Of a stretch of DNA of 64,000 bases, positions 52,874-62,723 are shown piece by piece. The notes beneath the pieces were generated by a model. The model worked only from the letters and a program-made list of their open reading frames with translations. It was not told the origin of the DNA and made no database searches. A program made the position numbers and the translations under genes. Each line of letters opens with the position of its first letter. Within the stretch, counting starts at the first letter, position 1. Source of the stretch: JAFGRU01 sp016934985 (GTDB taxonomy: Bacteria; Desulfobacterota; Desulfuromonadia; Desulfuromonadales; JAAYDE01); contig CAXXJQ010000006.1 in the NCBI GenBank assembly GCA_963665045.2, positions 682,001 to 746,000 on the forward strand. The letters are read 5' to 3'.

Positions 52874-52890
52874 AATCTGTCCCCTTTTAA
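52874..52890 (+). repeat. TGTCCCC-type motif
   Basis: AATCTGTCCCCTTTTAA matches one arm of the inverted repeat at 47423 in 16 of 17 positions. Confidence 0.6.
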
Positions 52891-52910
52891 GCGGTGATTT
52901 TCAAAACCAG

Positions 52911-53810
52911 CTAAATGTCAAAAGTGTCGGCCTGATACTTTTGTTTTTTTCGCAACACCAGGACAAGGAGCCCCGCAAAAATCAGGCATATGCCGCTGAA
53001 ACTTTGTAGTTGGATAGTCTCCCCCAAAACGGCAAAACCCAATATCGCTGCCGTCATGGGTTCGGCCAGAGACAGGGTTACGGCCGAACCAACCTGCACG
53101 GTCTGCAGGCCGCGGGCAAAAAGCCAGTAGGACAGGGCCATGGTCGCAATGCCGAGGTGCAGGGTCACGGCCAGGGAGCGCGGCTGAAAAAGCCATGCGC
53201 GGTCGCAGGTCAGCAGCAGGGGCGACAAAAGGAGACCACCGGCACAGACCACAACCGTCATGATGGCATCAGGCGCATGGTGTTCCAGCAAACCTTTGAT
53301 CATCAGGGTATAGAGAGCATAGGAGGCGCCTGCCGCAACGGCCAGCACGATCCCCGTGGAGTCGATTGTGATACTGCCGCTGCTGAGACTGAGAAGAACA
53401 CACCCGGCAATGGCCAGAATGGTGGCGAAGACCCAACGCCGGCTGAGCTGCTCCTTCCGGAAAACCTTTCCCAGCAACCCACCGAAAACCGGAGCGCAAC
53501 CGATACCGACAATGGTGCCGACGGCCACGCCGGTTTTAGCCACGGCGGCGAAAAAACAGAGCTGATAAATGGCGGTAAAAGCGGCGGCCAGGAAAACCCA
53601 TTTCCAGTTCCATTCCTTCAGGCCCCCCAGGTCACGGCGGTAGAGGGATAATGCCAGGAGAGCGATGCCGCCGACAAAAAGGCGCAGGGCACCGATGACC
53701 CTTGGATCGAAACCCGCCGGGGCAAAGGCCTGAGCCGTGCCGGTGGTACCCCAGAGGAGAGCCGCGCCAAGAATATACCAGGCCCCTGTAGAGTATCTTT
53801 CTTTGTGCAT
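52911..53810 (-). CDS. EamA-family (DMT) transporter
   Basis: The 299-residue protein has ten predicted membrane helices in two EamA repeats (about 8-140 and 150-285): GAWYILGAALLWGTTGTAQAF starts the first, and AVAAGASYALYTLMIKGLL the second. Members export metabolites such as amino acids or nucleosides; the substrate cannot be told here. The gene stands alone; the thioredoxin-like gene is convergent with it. Confidence 0.9.
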   Translation of the reverse strand: MHKERYSTGAWYILGAALLWGTTGTAQAFAPAGFDPRVIGALRLFVGGIALLALSLYRRDLGGLKEWNWKWVFLAAAFTAIYQLCFFAAVAKTGVAVGTIVGIGCAPVFGGLLGKVFRKEQLSRRWVFATILAIAGCVLLSLSSGSITIDSTGIVLAVAAGASYALYTLMIKGLLEHHAPDAIMTVVVCAGGLLLSPLLLTCDRAWLFQPRSLAVTLHLGIATMALSYWLFARGLQTVQVGSAVTLSLAEPMTAAILGFAVLGETIQLQSFSGICLIFAGLLVLVLRKKQKYQADTFDI

Positions 53811-53956
53811 ATTATCATCTCGGTATTGTTAGATAGAAAGGAAAGGTTTGTACTCCCTTTTTTGCTCTGCCACAACCTTTTTCCGCTGACCCGGTTGATT
53901 CCTGAATTATCTCGGTTTAATCTTAAGCTTTGAAACATAAACTTAAAGGAGGAATC

Positions 53957-56143
53957 ATGAACGAAGTGCATGAACTTGACAAAATTGCCATAACCGTCAA
54001 ATCAAGAAAACTCCTCCTCCAACTGCTGAAAGAAAACCCCAAGCTCGAAGAGATAATGCTGCATTCCGACAATGAAGTCGAAGTATTGTTCGGAGTGAAA
54101 AAATGGATTCAGGAAATCCTGTCCGAAAGGCCCGAGGCAAAAAAATACTACGAAAAGGGGGCTGCCAGCGGCATTCCATTAAAAACGCTCAAGTGGAACG
54201 ATTATGCCGCCATCAGAATTCTCGACTATATCGACAACGCGGGAAGAGAGTTTACCGACTTGAATCTGCGGGGCCAGCTTGCCGTCAGCAACCCGATCAA
54301 GCTCATCTGGCTGGCCTCCAACCGGGGCACAGGCGGAGCAAAACCCGCTTTTTTTGAAGATATGCTCCATCTTTTCCGGCAGCTGATGGGAAAGGACCAG
54401 AGAAGAATCCCCGAGCAAAAGGAAGTGCTCGACTGGATGGAAAGATACCCCTCCGGTCTCGACCCGCGCATCATCAAGCTGCGGCAGGAAAACCGTGAAC
54501 GAATCCTGAATATTTTCATCGACAAAATCGACGAAGGCGAAATTAACGACTCCCGGTATTCTTTCCCCAAAGACCTTTCCAGGGAGGAAAAGTTCCTCCA
54601 GGCCCTCGAATGGTGGAAGGAAAGCACTTTTCATCTCCATTTCGCGATACGCTCACCGGACCTGCTGAACGAGTTTCTCGGCTTTTCCCTCGACCCCGAC
54701 ACCATGGCTCTTCTCCACCAGGCCGAAAAAAAAGGCATTCCGTTTTTCGTCAATCCCTACTATCTGTCGCTTCTCCATGTCCGTGTCCCGTATTTTGCCA
54801 TCGGCGCCGATCTGGCTATCCGGGGCTACATCATTTACAGCCGCCAATTGATAGACGAGTTCGGGCAGATAACCGCCTGGGAAAAGGAAGACAAGGTCGA
54901 GCCGGGCGTTCCCAACGCTGCGGGCTGGCTGCTGCCCACCCATCACAACATTCACAGAAGGTACCCCGATGTCGCCATTCTTATCCCCGATACCATGGGC
55001 CGGGCCTGCGGGGGATTGTGTTCATCGTGTCAACGCATGTTCGATTTTCAACGGGGCCACTTGAATTTCAACCTCAACAAGCTCAAGCCGAACGAAACCT
55101 GGGAAGAGAAGTTGAGAAAATTGATGGATTACTTTGAGAACGATAGCCAGCTCAAGGATATTCTGATTACCGGCGGCGACGGCCTGATGAGCGCGGATCA
55201 ATCCCTTGAAAAGATCCTCACCGCCACTTATGAAATGGCGGTGAGGAAAAGGGAGGCCAACAAAATAAGACCTGATGGGAAAAAGTATGCGGAAATAGTC
55301 AGGGTCAGGATAGGCTCCCGGCTACCGGTCTACCTGCCGCAAAGAATAACCGACGATCTGGTGGAAATCCTCACCGCTTTCAAGAAAAAGGCTTTGCCGA
55401 TCGGGATTCGGCAGTTCGTGATTCAGACCCATGTGGAGTCGCCCATGGAAGTAACTCCCGAAATGAGAGATGCAGTACGAAAGCTCATCTCCGCCGGCTG
55501 GATGGTAACCAATCAGCATGTCTTCACAGCGGCGGCTTCCCGCCGGGGCCACAATGCCAAGCTGCGAAAAAGCCTCAATGATATCGGTGTCCTGCCCTAC
55601 TATACCTTTGCGGTAAAAGGCTATATGGAAAACAACTATCCCTTTGCGCCCAACGCTCGGGCCGTTCAGGAGGTTATGGAAGAGAAGGTTTGCGGAACCA
55701 TACCGGAGCAGTTTTTTGAAACAATAAAAAGCTTTCCCCTGGAAGCCGAGAGCATGGTCGAGAATATCAATGCCGTCAGGGAGAAGGCGCAAATTCCATT
55801 TCTGGGATCGGACAGAAATGTGCTCAACCTGCCGGGCGTCGGCAAAAGCATGACCTTCCGGGTCATCGGAATCACCCGCTACGGCAGGAGAATTCTTGAG
55901 TTTGACCATGACCCAACGCGTTTCCACAGCCCGATCATCCACAAGATGGGGAAAGTGGTCATCATCGAATCGAAATCCATTAGTGAATACCTCGCCCAGC
56001 TTGAAGAATTGGGAGAGGATATTTCCGAATATGAAGGCCTCTACGGTTACTCCATCGGAGAAACCGAGAAGAGACTGTCCGTTTTTGAATATCCCGAATA
56101 TGATTTCAAGGTGACGGAAGAGATAACCAACCTGGAAGTGTGA
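53957..56143 (+). CDS. KamA-family radical SAM protein (lysine 2,3-aminomutase-like)
   Basis: The start at 53957 follows AAGGAGG. The 728-residue protein has a radical SAM motif CGGLCSSC (Cys351, 355, 358) of the CxxxCxxC type, followed by ILITGGDGLMS and the region VRVRIGSRLPVYLPQRI, as in lysine 2,3-aminomutase. PGVGKSM near residue 620 resembles the PLP-lysine motif. Classic KamA is about 420 residues; this protein has an extra N-terminal part of about 300 residues with no domain I recognise. This longer class is widespread in Deltaproteobacteria, its substrate is unknown, and it may not be an aminomutase of lysine. Confidence 0.85.
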   Translation: MNEVHELDKIAITVKSRKLLLQLLKENPKLEEIMLHSDNEVEVLFGVKKWIQEILSERPEAKKYYEKGAASGIPLKTLKWNDYAAIRILDYIDNAGREFTDLNLRGQLAVSNPIKLIWLASNRGTGGAKPAFFEDMLHLFRQLMGKDQRRIPEQKEVLDWMERYPSGLDPRIIKLRQENRERILNIFIDKIDEGEINDSRYSFPKDLSREEKFLQALEWWKESTFHLHFAIRSPDLLNEFLGFSLDPDTMALLHQAEKKGIPFFVNPYYLSLLHVRVPYFAIGADLAIRGYIIYSRQLIDEFGQITAWEKEDKVEPGVPNAAGWLLPTHHNIHRRYPDVAILIPDTMGRACGGLCSSCQRMFDFQRGHLNFNLNKLKPNETWEEKLRKLMDYFENDSQLKDILITGGDGLMSADQSLEKILTATYEMAVRKREANKIRPDGKKYAEIVRVRIGSRLPVYLPQRITDDLVEILTAFKKKALPIGIRQFVIQTHVESPMEVTPEMRDAVRKLISAGWMVTNQHVFTAAASRRGHNAKLRKSLNDIGVLPYYTFAVKGYMENNYPFAPNARAVQEVMEEKVCGTIPEQFFETIKSFPLEAESMVENINAVREKAQIPFLGSDRNVLNLPGVGKSMTFRVIGITRYGRRILEFDHDPTRFHSPIIHKMGKVVIIESKSISEYLAQLEELGEDISEYEGLYGYSIGETEKRLSVFEYPEYDFKVTEEITNLEV

Positions 56144-56229
56144 CAAAACCGGGAACCTGCCGGGCTCAGCCATGAAGCTGATGCCGACAAGGGTAAGGCG
56201 AATCCCATGGCCGGCAGGAATTCGATGGT

Positions 56230-56256
56230 CAGGCGCGTTCACCACGAACACGCCTG
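56230..56256. other. hairpin in the KamA-DUF2889 gap
   Basis: CAGGCGCGTTC and GAACACGCCTG pair with one mismatch around a 5-base loop. No T-run follows. The 283-bp gap 56144-56426 shows no gene that I can support. Confidence 0.45.
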
Positions 56257-56426
56257 AAATGGCCAGCCATAACTCATGCTCCATTGGAAGCGGCGTTGAT
56301 CCGGCCAACAACGCCTCACACTTGCCGTCTTGCGCTGGAAAAACTATCGTGCGAAAATCGACTGATTAGAACCGTAGCTCAAATCCTGTCAGTAAGATCA
56401 AAAATCCAACCACAACGTGGCAAACC

Positions 56427-56888
56427 ATGAACGAAAAACTCCCGCCCAAATCCGCCAACCTGATGCAAGAGTTCCACCGCGACATCTCCTATCACGTACA
56501 GTTGGCGGAAAGCGGCGCTATTTCCCTGACCGGGACCCTGCGCGACCGCTACCACGACATCGAAATGGAAGTCCTGGTCGACAGCGATTCCCTTGAAATT
56601 CTCGACATCTGCCTGCAGTTGCGGCGCGTCCCGTCCCCCCACTGCAAGGATGTCGAGAAGCGCCTGGACCTGCTGAAAGGCTGTCCCATCGCCCGTGGAC
56701 TCAACCGCAAGATGGCTGAAATCTTCGGCGGCCACGGGGGTTGCGGCAATCTGCGAACCATGCTGATGGGCCTCCTCCCGCTGGCTGTCAACGCCCGCGC
56801 CGCCATCGGCCTCGAGGATGAAAGCCGGATGCTGGAAGTCATGCATGCCCACCTGAAAGGCACCTGCGCCGGGTTTCCTGAAACATGA
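56427..56888 (+). CDS. DUF2889 domain protein
   Basis: The 153-residue protein matches DUF2889: EFHRDISYHVQL at the start, GTLRDRYHDIEMEVLVD, CPIARGLNRKMAEIFGGHGGC and NLRTMLMGLLPLAVN. The family is cytoplasmic, widespread in Proteobacteria and without a known function; the conserved Cys and His suggest metal binding. No neighbour informs on its role. The 343 bp downstream to 57231 hold only a CCCCTTTTTT-type motif fragment near 56975 and AT-rich sequence. Confidence 0.8.
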   Translation: MNEKLPPKSANLMQEFHRDISYHVQLAESGAISLTGTLRDRYHDIEMEVLVDSDSLEILDICLQLRRVPSPHCKDVEKRLDLLKGCPIARGLNRKMAEIFGGHGGCGNLRTMLMGLLPLAVNARAAIGLEDESRMLEVMHAHLKGTCAGFPET

Positions 56889-57231
56889 GAAAGGTTTGCC
56901 GAAATTGAGATGAAAACCATGGCCCAAGCTTAAAAGCCATTACTGTTCATGAAAAAGGGCGACATAAATTGATGTTCTTTCCCCTTTTTTCCCCAACCCG
57001 GATGAAACAATCTCTCCGCACCGTCCCTGGCCAAACTTCCTGTTAAATCTAAACTTTTCTGAGATGTATTCTCTCCAGAGCAAGGATCTTCGTTTCATTA
57101 TATTAGCGGCAGGAAATATGCATACCAAATCCCCCTTTAATCATTAAGCCTTAATGATTGAAAAATCATAAATTGCCCGGCGGAAAAATCTGTCTTGAAA
57201 TCTCCCCGGCCCCGGGAAGGGGTGAGTTGAA

Positions 57232-59724
57232 ATGAGTATTTTCCAAAGGAACGTCCTGACCATTTTCCTGTTTTTGATTGTTTCAACGGCCATCACCTGC
57301 ACCTTTTGGCTTAATGAGCGGGAAACCGCCATAAACCAAATGCAACTCGAAAGCAAAAAGGCCCTGGAAGCTGACTTCCTGGACCTCTATCAGCAGCGCG
57401 GCTCCGAGCTCGCCGGCATTCTCGAACAAACCCTGGTTGCCCCCCTTTCCCGGGGCGATTTGGACCTTGTGGCCAACTCGGCGATTTTAGTATCAAAACA
57501 GCCGTTGATAAAAACCGTTGGCATTTTCGATAAACAGAAAAAAGTCTTCTTCAACAGCGAAAACACCGCTTCACCTCTCAGAACCACGCCCCCTCACTAT
57601 CTTTCCCGCTTAAACTCCGACAGCAAAGCCCTTGCAAGTTGGCAGGATGAAAATTCCCTCCACTTTCTCAAAAACATTTACCACGACAACAATCTGGTCG
57701 GCGGGTTTTACTTTGAACTTTCCCTGTCTGACGTCAACCAATCTCTCAACGCCACACAGAACCTTTTTAAGCAGATAAATGGGCAAAAGCACACCTTCAG
57801 CCATGTCGAGCTCGCCGGAATCGTATTTTTTCTTTTGCTTTTGGGACTCTGGCTCGCTTACCGCCTGAGCCGCCATGTCACCCGGCCAATTCATTCCCTG
57901 GCACAAACCGTTCAAAACCTCAGGGAGGGAAATTTCGATATGGAAATGCCCCCCCATAATACCAATGAAATCGGTCCATTAATCATTGAGCTTGAGGCTT
58001 TGGCAGAGGATTTAAAAAACGTCACCGTTCCCACCAAGTACCTGGAAACGGTTTTTTCCAGCATGCAGGAACCTCTGATAGTAGTTAATCGGGAGGGCAG
58101 AATCCACGCGGCCAACAACCTTTTTGCCAGTATGGCCGGCACCGACGAGGAAGCTCTGGTAGGGGGAAAAATCTGGGACTACCTGGAAATCAAGGAAGAG
58201 GGCCAAAAACATTCCTTGGGACAAGGCAAGGCTGTAACAGGGATGGTCTGCCACCTTAAAGTGGGCAGCCGGTCGGAATTGATGGTTTCGGCTTTAAAAA
58301 TCCCGGAAAGCGGCAAAACGGAAGCAAACTATGTTTTCGTTCTCCGCGATATCAGCAAGCAAAAATGGCTGGCCGAAATGATCCGCTACAATGCCACCCA
58401 TGATTCTCTCACCGGGCTGGCAAACCGCGCTTTCTTTCTCCGCGAACTTGAACTTGAGGTTCAATCTACGCAAGATGGAAAAGACGCGTCTGTTGGCGTG
58501 TTGTTCATCAGTCTGGACCGTTTCAAACATATCAACGATTCCTTCGGCCACCGCTTTGGAGACACCGTGCTGCGGGCTTTCTCGGAACGAATTCAGCACC
58601 TTGTCCGCACCGGGGACAAGGTGTCGCGTTTGGGTGGGGACAAGTTTTGTGTCCTGCTGGAAAACATCGAAAGCGAAGCGATGGCCTGGAGAATTGCCCT
58701 CCAGCTTCATCAGAAACTGACCCAGCCGTTCAACATCGAGGAGCGGGAAATCCTTTTGGAATCCAGCATCGGAATCAGCTCCAGCTGGCAGGACTTTGAA
58801 GATCCGTCCCAGATTCTCAGCAACGCCGAGCTGGCCATGCATGAGGCCAAAAAAAAGATTTCCGAAAAGGTTGTTCTCTATACTAAGGAAATGCGCTCAC
58901 AGAATAAAGCGCTCTTCTCTCTGGAGTCGGATCTGCGCACCGCAATCAAAAACAAAGTTATTGATATCCATTTTCAACCCATTGTAGCGGTTGCCGACAA
59001 TAGTTTACGCGGTTTTGAGGTCCTGGCCCGCTGGAATCATCCCCAGCATGGCATGATTTCGCCTTCTCTTTTCATCCCCCTTGCAGAGCACGTCGGGTTA
59101 ATAGAAAGTCTGGAGTGGATTATCTTTGAAAAGGTTTTTGCCAAACGCCAGGAATGGCGGCTGAAATTCCCCGGCAAACCCTTTTATCTGGCCGTCAATG
59201 TCTCCGGATACCAACTCGGCAAGATTTCCTTTCCCGTTTACGTTGGCCGCTCCTTTCAGAAATACGGCATCTGCCCCGGAGAGATTGTCTTCGAGGTTAC
59301 TGAATCAATGCTGATACGCAATCCTGCCGTGGCCATGCGGGTGTTAAGCGAGCTTAAAAAATCCGGGGCCAAACTGGCTCTGGATGACTTTGGGACCGGC
59401 TATTCCAGCCTCAGCCATTTGAGCCGTTTTCCTTTCGATTTTCTCAAAATTGATCAGTCTTTCATTCGCGGCGCCTGCATAAGCCCGGGAAGTCACCACG
59501 GAAAGATTGTGGAGACCATTTCCCGTCTGGGCCATAGCCTGGGAATGGAAGTAGTGGGTGAAGGGGTGGAAACAAGCCAAGATCTCGAGAAAGTTAAAGT
59601 TTTCGGCCTAGATACCTGGCAGGGTTTTCTCAGCACCCGTCCCACTGATGCCGAAAAGGCTGAATTAATTTTAAGAGAAAACGCCCTCAGCCAGGAAGAC
59701 CACTATTATGCCCTGAGCGGATGA
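57232..59724 (+). CDS. GGDEF/EAL protein with degenerate GGDEF (c-di-GMP phosphodiesterase)
   Basis: The 830-residue protein has TM1 (about 8-26), a periplasmic sensor region, TM2 (about 188-209), HAMP, a PAS domain (about 270-380), a GGDEF domain and an EAL domain. The active-site loop is RLGGDKF: the second acidic residue of GGDEF is Lys. The inhibitory site RTGD lies five residues before it. In the EAL domain the key residues are kept: FEVLAR, NVSGY, EVTES, DDFGTGYSS, KIDQSF, VGEGVET and WQGFL. It should hydrolyse cyclic di-GMP, with the GGDEF part perhaps a GTP or c-di-GMP sensor. Such proteins control surface adhesion, which fits the adhesin locus, though no link is shown. Confidence 0.93.
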   Translation: MSIFQRNVLTIFLFLIVSTAITCTFWLNERETAINQMQLESKKALEADFLDLYQQRGSELAGILEQTLVAPLSRGDLDLVANSAILVSKQPLIKTVGIFDKQKKVFFNSENTASPLRTTPPHYLSRLNSDSKALASWQDENSLHFLKNIYHDNNLVGGFYFELSLSDVNQSLNATQNLFKQINGQKHTFSHVELAGIVFFLLLLGLWLAYRLSRHVTRPIHSLAQTVQNLREGNFDMEMPPHNTNEIGPLIIELEALAEDLKNVTVPTKYLETVFSSMQEPLIVVNREGRIHAANNLFASMAGTDEEALVGGKIWDYLEIKEEGQKHSLGQGKAVTGMVCHLKVGSRSELMVSALKIPESGKTEANYVFVLRDISKQKWLAEMIRYNATHDSLTGLANRAFFLRELELEVQSTQDGKDASVGVLFISLDRFKHINDSFGHRFGDTVLRAFSERIQHLVRTGDKVSRLGGDKFCVLLENIESEAMAWRIALQLHQKLTQPFNIEEREILLESSIGISSSWQDFEDPSQILSNAELAMHEAKKKISEKVVLYTKEMRSQNKALFSLESDLRTAIKNKVIDIHFQPIVAVADNSLRGFEVLARWNHPQHGMISPSLFIPLAEHVGLIESLEWIIFEKVFAKRQEWRLKFPGKPFYLAVNVSGYQLGKISFPVYVGRSFQKYGICPGEIVFEVTESMLIRNPAVAMRVLSELKKSGAKLALDDFGTGYSSLSHLSRFPFDFLKIDQSFIRGACISPGSHHGKIVETISRLGHSLGMEVVGEGVETSQDLEKVKVFGLDTWQGFLSTRPTDAEKAELILRENALSQEDHYYALSG

Positions 59725-59996
59725 TCCGCTTCCGTGCTCTGCCGGCCAATACTGAACCGCCATCTTTTATAGACGCCAGCCTTCTGCCATTGTATGACCC
59801 GTCCGCCTTTCCCCTTTCAAGCCGCCCCGCTTTTTCGGGATTCAGCAATTTTGCAACACCCTCATAGTAAAAAACCCTTGATCATTACCAGATTGACCAC
59901 CATATTTGCCATTGCGGGAAAAAACGAGCGGAATATTTGTTCGACGCAAAAGTTTAAGCTCGGGAATAGTGCTTCCAAAAAGCTTTTGGGACCAGG

Positions 59997-60911
59997 ATGG
60001 GGACTCAGACAACAGCTCTTGAACTGTTCTGCGGCATCGGCGGCTTTGCTGCGGCCGCAGCCCGGATGCATATCCGGGTGGCAGAAGCTCTTGACCAGAG
60101 CCCGGTGGCCCTGGGCGTCTACCGGCTGAATTTCCCCGATCACCACGTCAGGAAAGCGGATCTGGAAAAGATAAGTGCCGGCGAACTGGCGGGCTTTGAC
60201 GCCGACCTCTGGTGGCTGTCGCCCCCTTGCCAGCCCTACTCAGTGCGAGGACGCAAGAAAGACCTCGGCGACCCCAGGGCCAGGAGTCTGGCCCGCATTC
60301 TGGAGGTCTTCCCGAAGATTCCCCAAAAGCGGCTGCCGCAACACCTGGCCCTGGAAAACGTGCCCGCCTTTGCAGAATCACAGGCCCGTGCTCTTGTGGT
60401 TGGCCTGTTAAGCGACCGCGGCTACCACATCCATGAACGCCAGCTCTGTCCCACAGAGCTGGGCATTCCTTCGAGACGGCCGCGCTACTATCTGACCGCC
60501 TCACGTGAAGAGCTCACACCGCCTGAACCATTGCTGCTGCAGTCCCAGGGCCGGCCACTCAGCGCCTATCTCGACCCGGAACTGGATGATCCTCCAGCCG
60601 AGCTGCTTGTTCCGCCGGAGGTAGTGGCTCGCTTCGGCGAGGGTTTCCGCATCCTTGATCCGGCCGACCCCAATGCCTACACCACCTGCTTCACCGCAGC
60701 CTATGGCAAATCCTTCATGCACGCCGGTTCTTACCTGCGCTGCCAAACCGGAGTGCGGCGCTTCTCGCCGATGGAAATAGCCGCCCTTCTCCATTTCCCC
60801 CCGCAATTCCGCTTTCCTGAATCACTGCCCCTGCGCAAACGCTGGCACCTCCTCGGCAACAGCCTGTCGGTCGCCGCCGTCCGGGAAGTCGCCAGAATAT
60901 TTTCCCTTTAA
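59997..60911 (+). CDS. Dnmt2-like cytosine-5 methyltransferase (probably tRNA)
   Basis: The 304-residue protein has the C5-methyltransferase motifs: ELFCGIGGFAAA (SAM binding), PPCQPYS with catalytic Cys78, LENVPAF and the end GNSLSVAAV. The segment CFTAAYG (Cys231) is the CFT motif characteristic of Dnmt2/TRDMT1, which methylates C38 of tRNAs rather than DNA. The small size, with no long target-recognition domain, also fits. Bacterial Dnmt2 is known from Geobacter. The gene stands alone, with no restriction enzyme nearby. Confidence in the RNA target is moderate, because DNA methyltransferases share most motifs. Confidence 0.85.
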   Translation: MGTQTTALELFCGIGGFAAAAARMHIRVAEALDQSPVALGVYRLNFPDHHVRKADLEKISAGELAGFDADLWWLSPPCQPYSVRGRKKDLGDPRARSLARILEVFPKIPQKRLPQHLALENVPAFAESQARALVVGLLSDRGYHIHERQLCPTELGIPSRRPRYYLTASREELTPPEPLLLQSQGRPLSAYLDPELDDPPAELLVPPEVVARFGEGFRILDPADPNAYTTCFTAAYGKSFMHAGSYLRCQTGVRRFSPMEIAALLHFPPQFRFPESLPLRKRWHLLGNSLSVAAVREVARIFSL

Positions 60912-60933
60912 TGCCCCGGATTTTTTCCTCAGG

Positions 60934-61932
60934 TCAGCGGTCAAGATCGATGACCGTCCGGCCCCTGGACTCTCCCCGCAGCATCTTATCGATACAGCTG
61001 TCGAGATCGTTCAAGCTCACCTCGGTGCGCAAGGACTCCAGGCATTCAAGTTTCCAGTCACCGGCAAGCTTTTGCCAGATTTCCCGGCGCACATCATCGG
61101 GAGCTTCGGCGGCGGCAATGCCAAGAAGGCTCACGCCCCGGAGAATGAAAGGATAGACCGTCAGCGACAGATCGGGGGAGGCAACATTTCCGCAGGTGGT
61201 GACCACCCCCCCGAAACAAGTCGACTTGAGAGCGCCGGCCAGGAAGGGCCCGCCCACGGTATCGACGGCCCCGGCCCAGTGGCTTCTGAGAAGAGGCCGT
61301 TCGGGGGCATCCTTAACCTTGTCGCGGTCGATCACCGCCCGGGCACCAAGATTCTCGAGGAAAGGAGCAGCTCCCGGCTTGCCCGTGGCCGCCACCACCC
61401 GGTATCCGGCTTTGGCCAGCAGTGCTACAGCCATGCTCCCGACCCCGCCGCTGGCGCCGGTAACCAGGACTTCGCCCTCATCCGGCCGCACATGAGGCAT
61501 GAGTTTTAAAAGCGAATAGGCTGCGGTAAAGCCGGCAGTGCCGTAAATCATGCTCTCCCTGAGGGACAAAGCGGCGGGACGCCTCAACACCCAGGATGAA
61601 GGAATTCGGATGTATTGGCCGAAACCGCCCGGCGTATTCATGCCGAGATCGCGGCCGGTCACGATGACTTCCTCTCCCGCTTCGAACCCGGGGACCGAGC
61701 TTTCCTCTACGACACCGGCCGCATCCACGCCCGGAGTGTGGGGATACTTGCGGGTCACCCCTTTGTTGCCAGTGGCGGAAAGGACATCCTTGTAGTTGAG
61801 CGAAGAATAACGAACCCGCACCAGGACTTCGCCCGGAGGAAGATCGGATGTCGAGCGTTCGACGATCCTGCGCGTGAAACTTCCTTCTTCCGGCTCCTCG
61901 ACAAGCAGAGCCTTAAAGGTTTTTTCCGTCAT
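60934..61932 (-). CDS. acuI: YhdH/AcuI-like acrylyl-CoA reductase (MDR family)
   Basis: The 332-residue protein is a zinc-free medium-chain dehydrogenase/quinone reductase of the YhdH/YhfP/AcuI type: SSLNYKDVLSATGNKGVTRKY and HTPGVDAAGVV, GTAGFTAAYSLLKL, and the NADPH-binding VTGASGGVGSMAV. AcuI reduces acrylyl-CoA to propionyl-CoA. The gene lies 66 bp behind the TVP38-like gene on the same strand, so one operon is possible. The annotated AcuI function is by homology; other alkenals may be substrates. Confidence 0.88.
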   Translation of the reverse strand: MTEKTFKALLVEEPEEGSFTRRIVERSTSDLPPGEVLVRVRYSSLNYKDVLSATGNKGVTRKYPHTPGVDAAGVVEESSVPGFEAGEEVIVTGRDLGMNTPGGFGQYIRIPSSWVLRRPAALSLRESMIYGTAGFTAAYSLLKLMPHVRPDEGEVLVTGASGGVGSMAVALLAKAGYRVVAATGKPGAAPFLENLGARAVIDRDKVKDAPERPLLRSHWAGAVDTVGGPFLAGALKSTCFGGVVTTCGNVASPDLSLTVYPFILRGVSLLGIAAAEAPDDVRREIWQKLAGDWKLECLESLRTEVSLNDLDSCIDKMLRGESRGRTVIDLDR

Positions 61933-61998
61933 GACTATAACCTTTCACCCCCGGAGAAAAATGGTGGTCCATCCCTTAATTTATTTGCCGCCTGAAAT

Positions 61999-62682
61999 CT
62001 ACCGTCGCGATTTGATCAGTTGCAAAATCTTTTTTGCGGCCAGAGGAAAAACTCCGAGAAGAATAAAGGAAAAGAGCAGGCCCGGAGAGAGAATCCCTGC
62101 AACGCTTTCAATCGCACCCAGCTGAGTGCCGGCGTTGACGTAGACGGCGGTACCCGGCAACATGCCGGCCTGACTGACCAGGTAGAAAAGACCCGTCTTC
62201 AAGGGGGTCAGGCCCATGACCAGATTGATGACGAAAAAGGGGAAAATCGGGACCAGGCGCAAAGAAAAAAGATAAAAAGCGCCCTCTGTTTCAACCCCGC
62301 GATTGACCGCACTCAGCTTGTCGCCGAAGCGGCCCTGCACCCAGTCGCGCAAAAGAAAGCGGGAGACGAGAAAAGCGAGGGTTGCACCGAGACTACTGGC
62401 GAAGGAAACCACGATCAGGGCCGTCCAGAAGCCGAACAGAGCGCCTCCGGCCAGGGTCATGATCGCGGCACCAGGAAGCGAAAGAGCGGTCACCGTGACA
62501 TAGAGAATAAAATAAATGCCGATGGTGAGCAGACGATTATCGGCATAGAAGTGATTAAAAGCCTGTTGCTGCGAGCGAAGATGGTCAAGGGTCAGAAACC
62601 GGCCAACGTCGAAAATGAAAAAAGCCGCGATCAGGCAGGCAATTGCCAGGAGCAGGAACCATTTGGATTTCTTCCCATGCAT
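61999..62682 (-). CDS. TVP38/TMEM64 (DedA-superfamily) membrane protein
   Basis: The ATG at 62682 is preferred, since AGGTGG lies close before it; a GTG 27 bases upstream has no such site. The 227-residue protein has about five to six membrane segments with the VTT-domain pattern: YVTVTALSLPGAAIMTLAGGALFG, FFVINLVMGL and GMLPGTAVYVNAG. The family acts in lipid scrambling or small-solute transport and is common in Proteobacteria. It lies between the large regulator gene (42 bp) and acuI, on the same strand. Confidence 0.9.
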   Translation of the reverse strand: MHGKKSKWFLLLAIACLIAAFFIFDVGRFLTLDHLRSQQQAFNHFYADNRLLTIGIYFILYVTVTALSLPGAAIMTLAGGALFGFWTALIVVSFASSLGATLAFLVSRFLLRDWVQGRFGDKLSAVNRGVETEGAFYLFSLRLVPIFPFFVINLVMGLTPLKTGLFYLVSQAGMLPGTAVYVNAGTQLGAIESVAGILSPGLLFSFILLGVFPLAAKKILQLIKSRR

Positions 62683-62723
62683 ATACCACCTGTCACGTCT
62701 TTTCGACACTGGTCAGAGGTTTT

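Noticed and set aside
55322..56311. 329-codon open frame antisense to the KamA-type gene
   Set aside because: Overlaps a well-supported gene in full; no motif found.
59997..60911. Restriction-modification system
   Set aside because: No nuclease or specificity gene is next to the methyltransferase, and the motifs fit Dnmt2.
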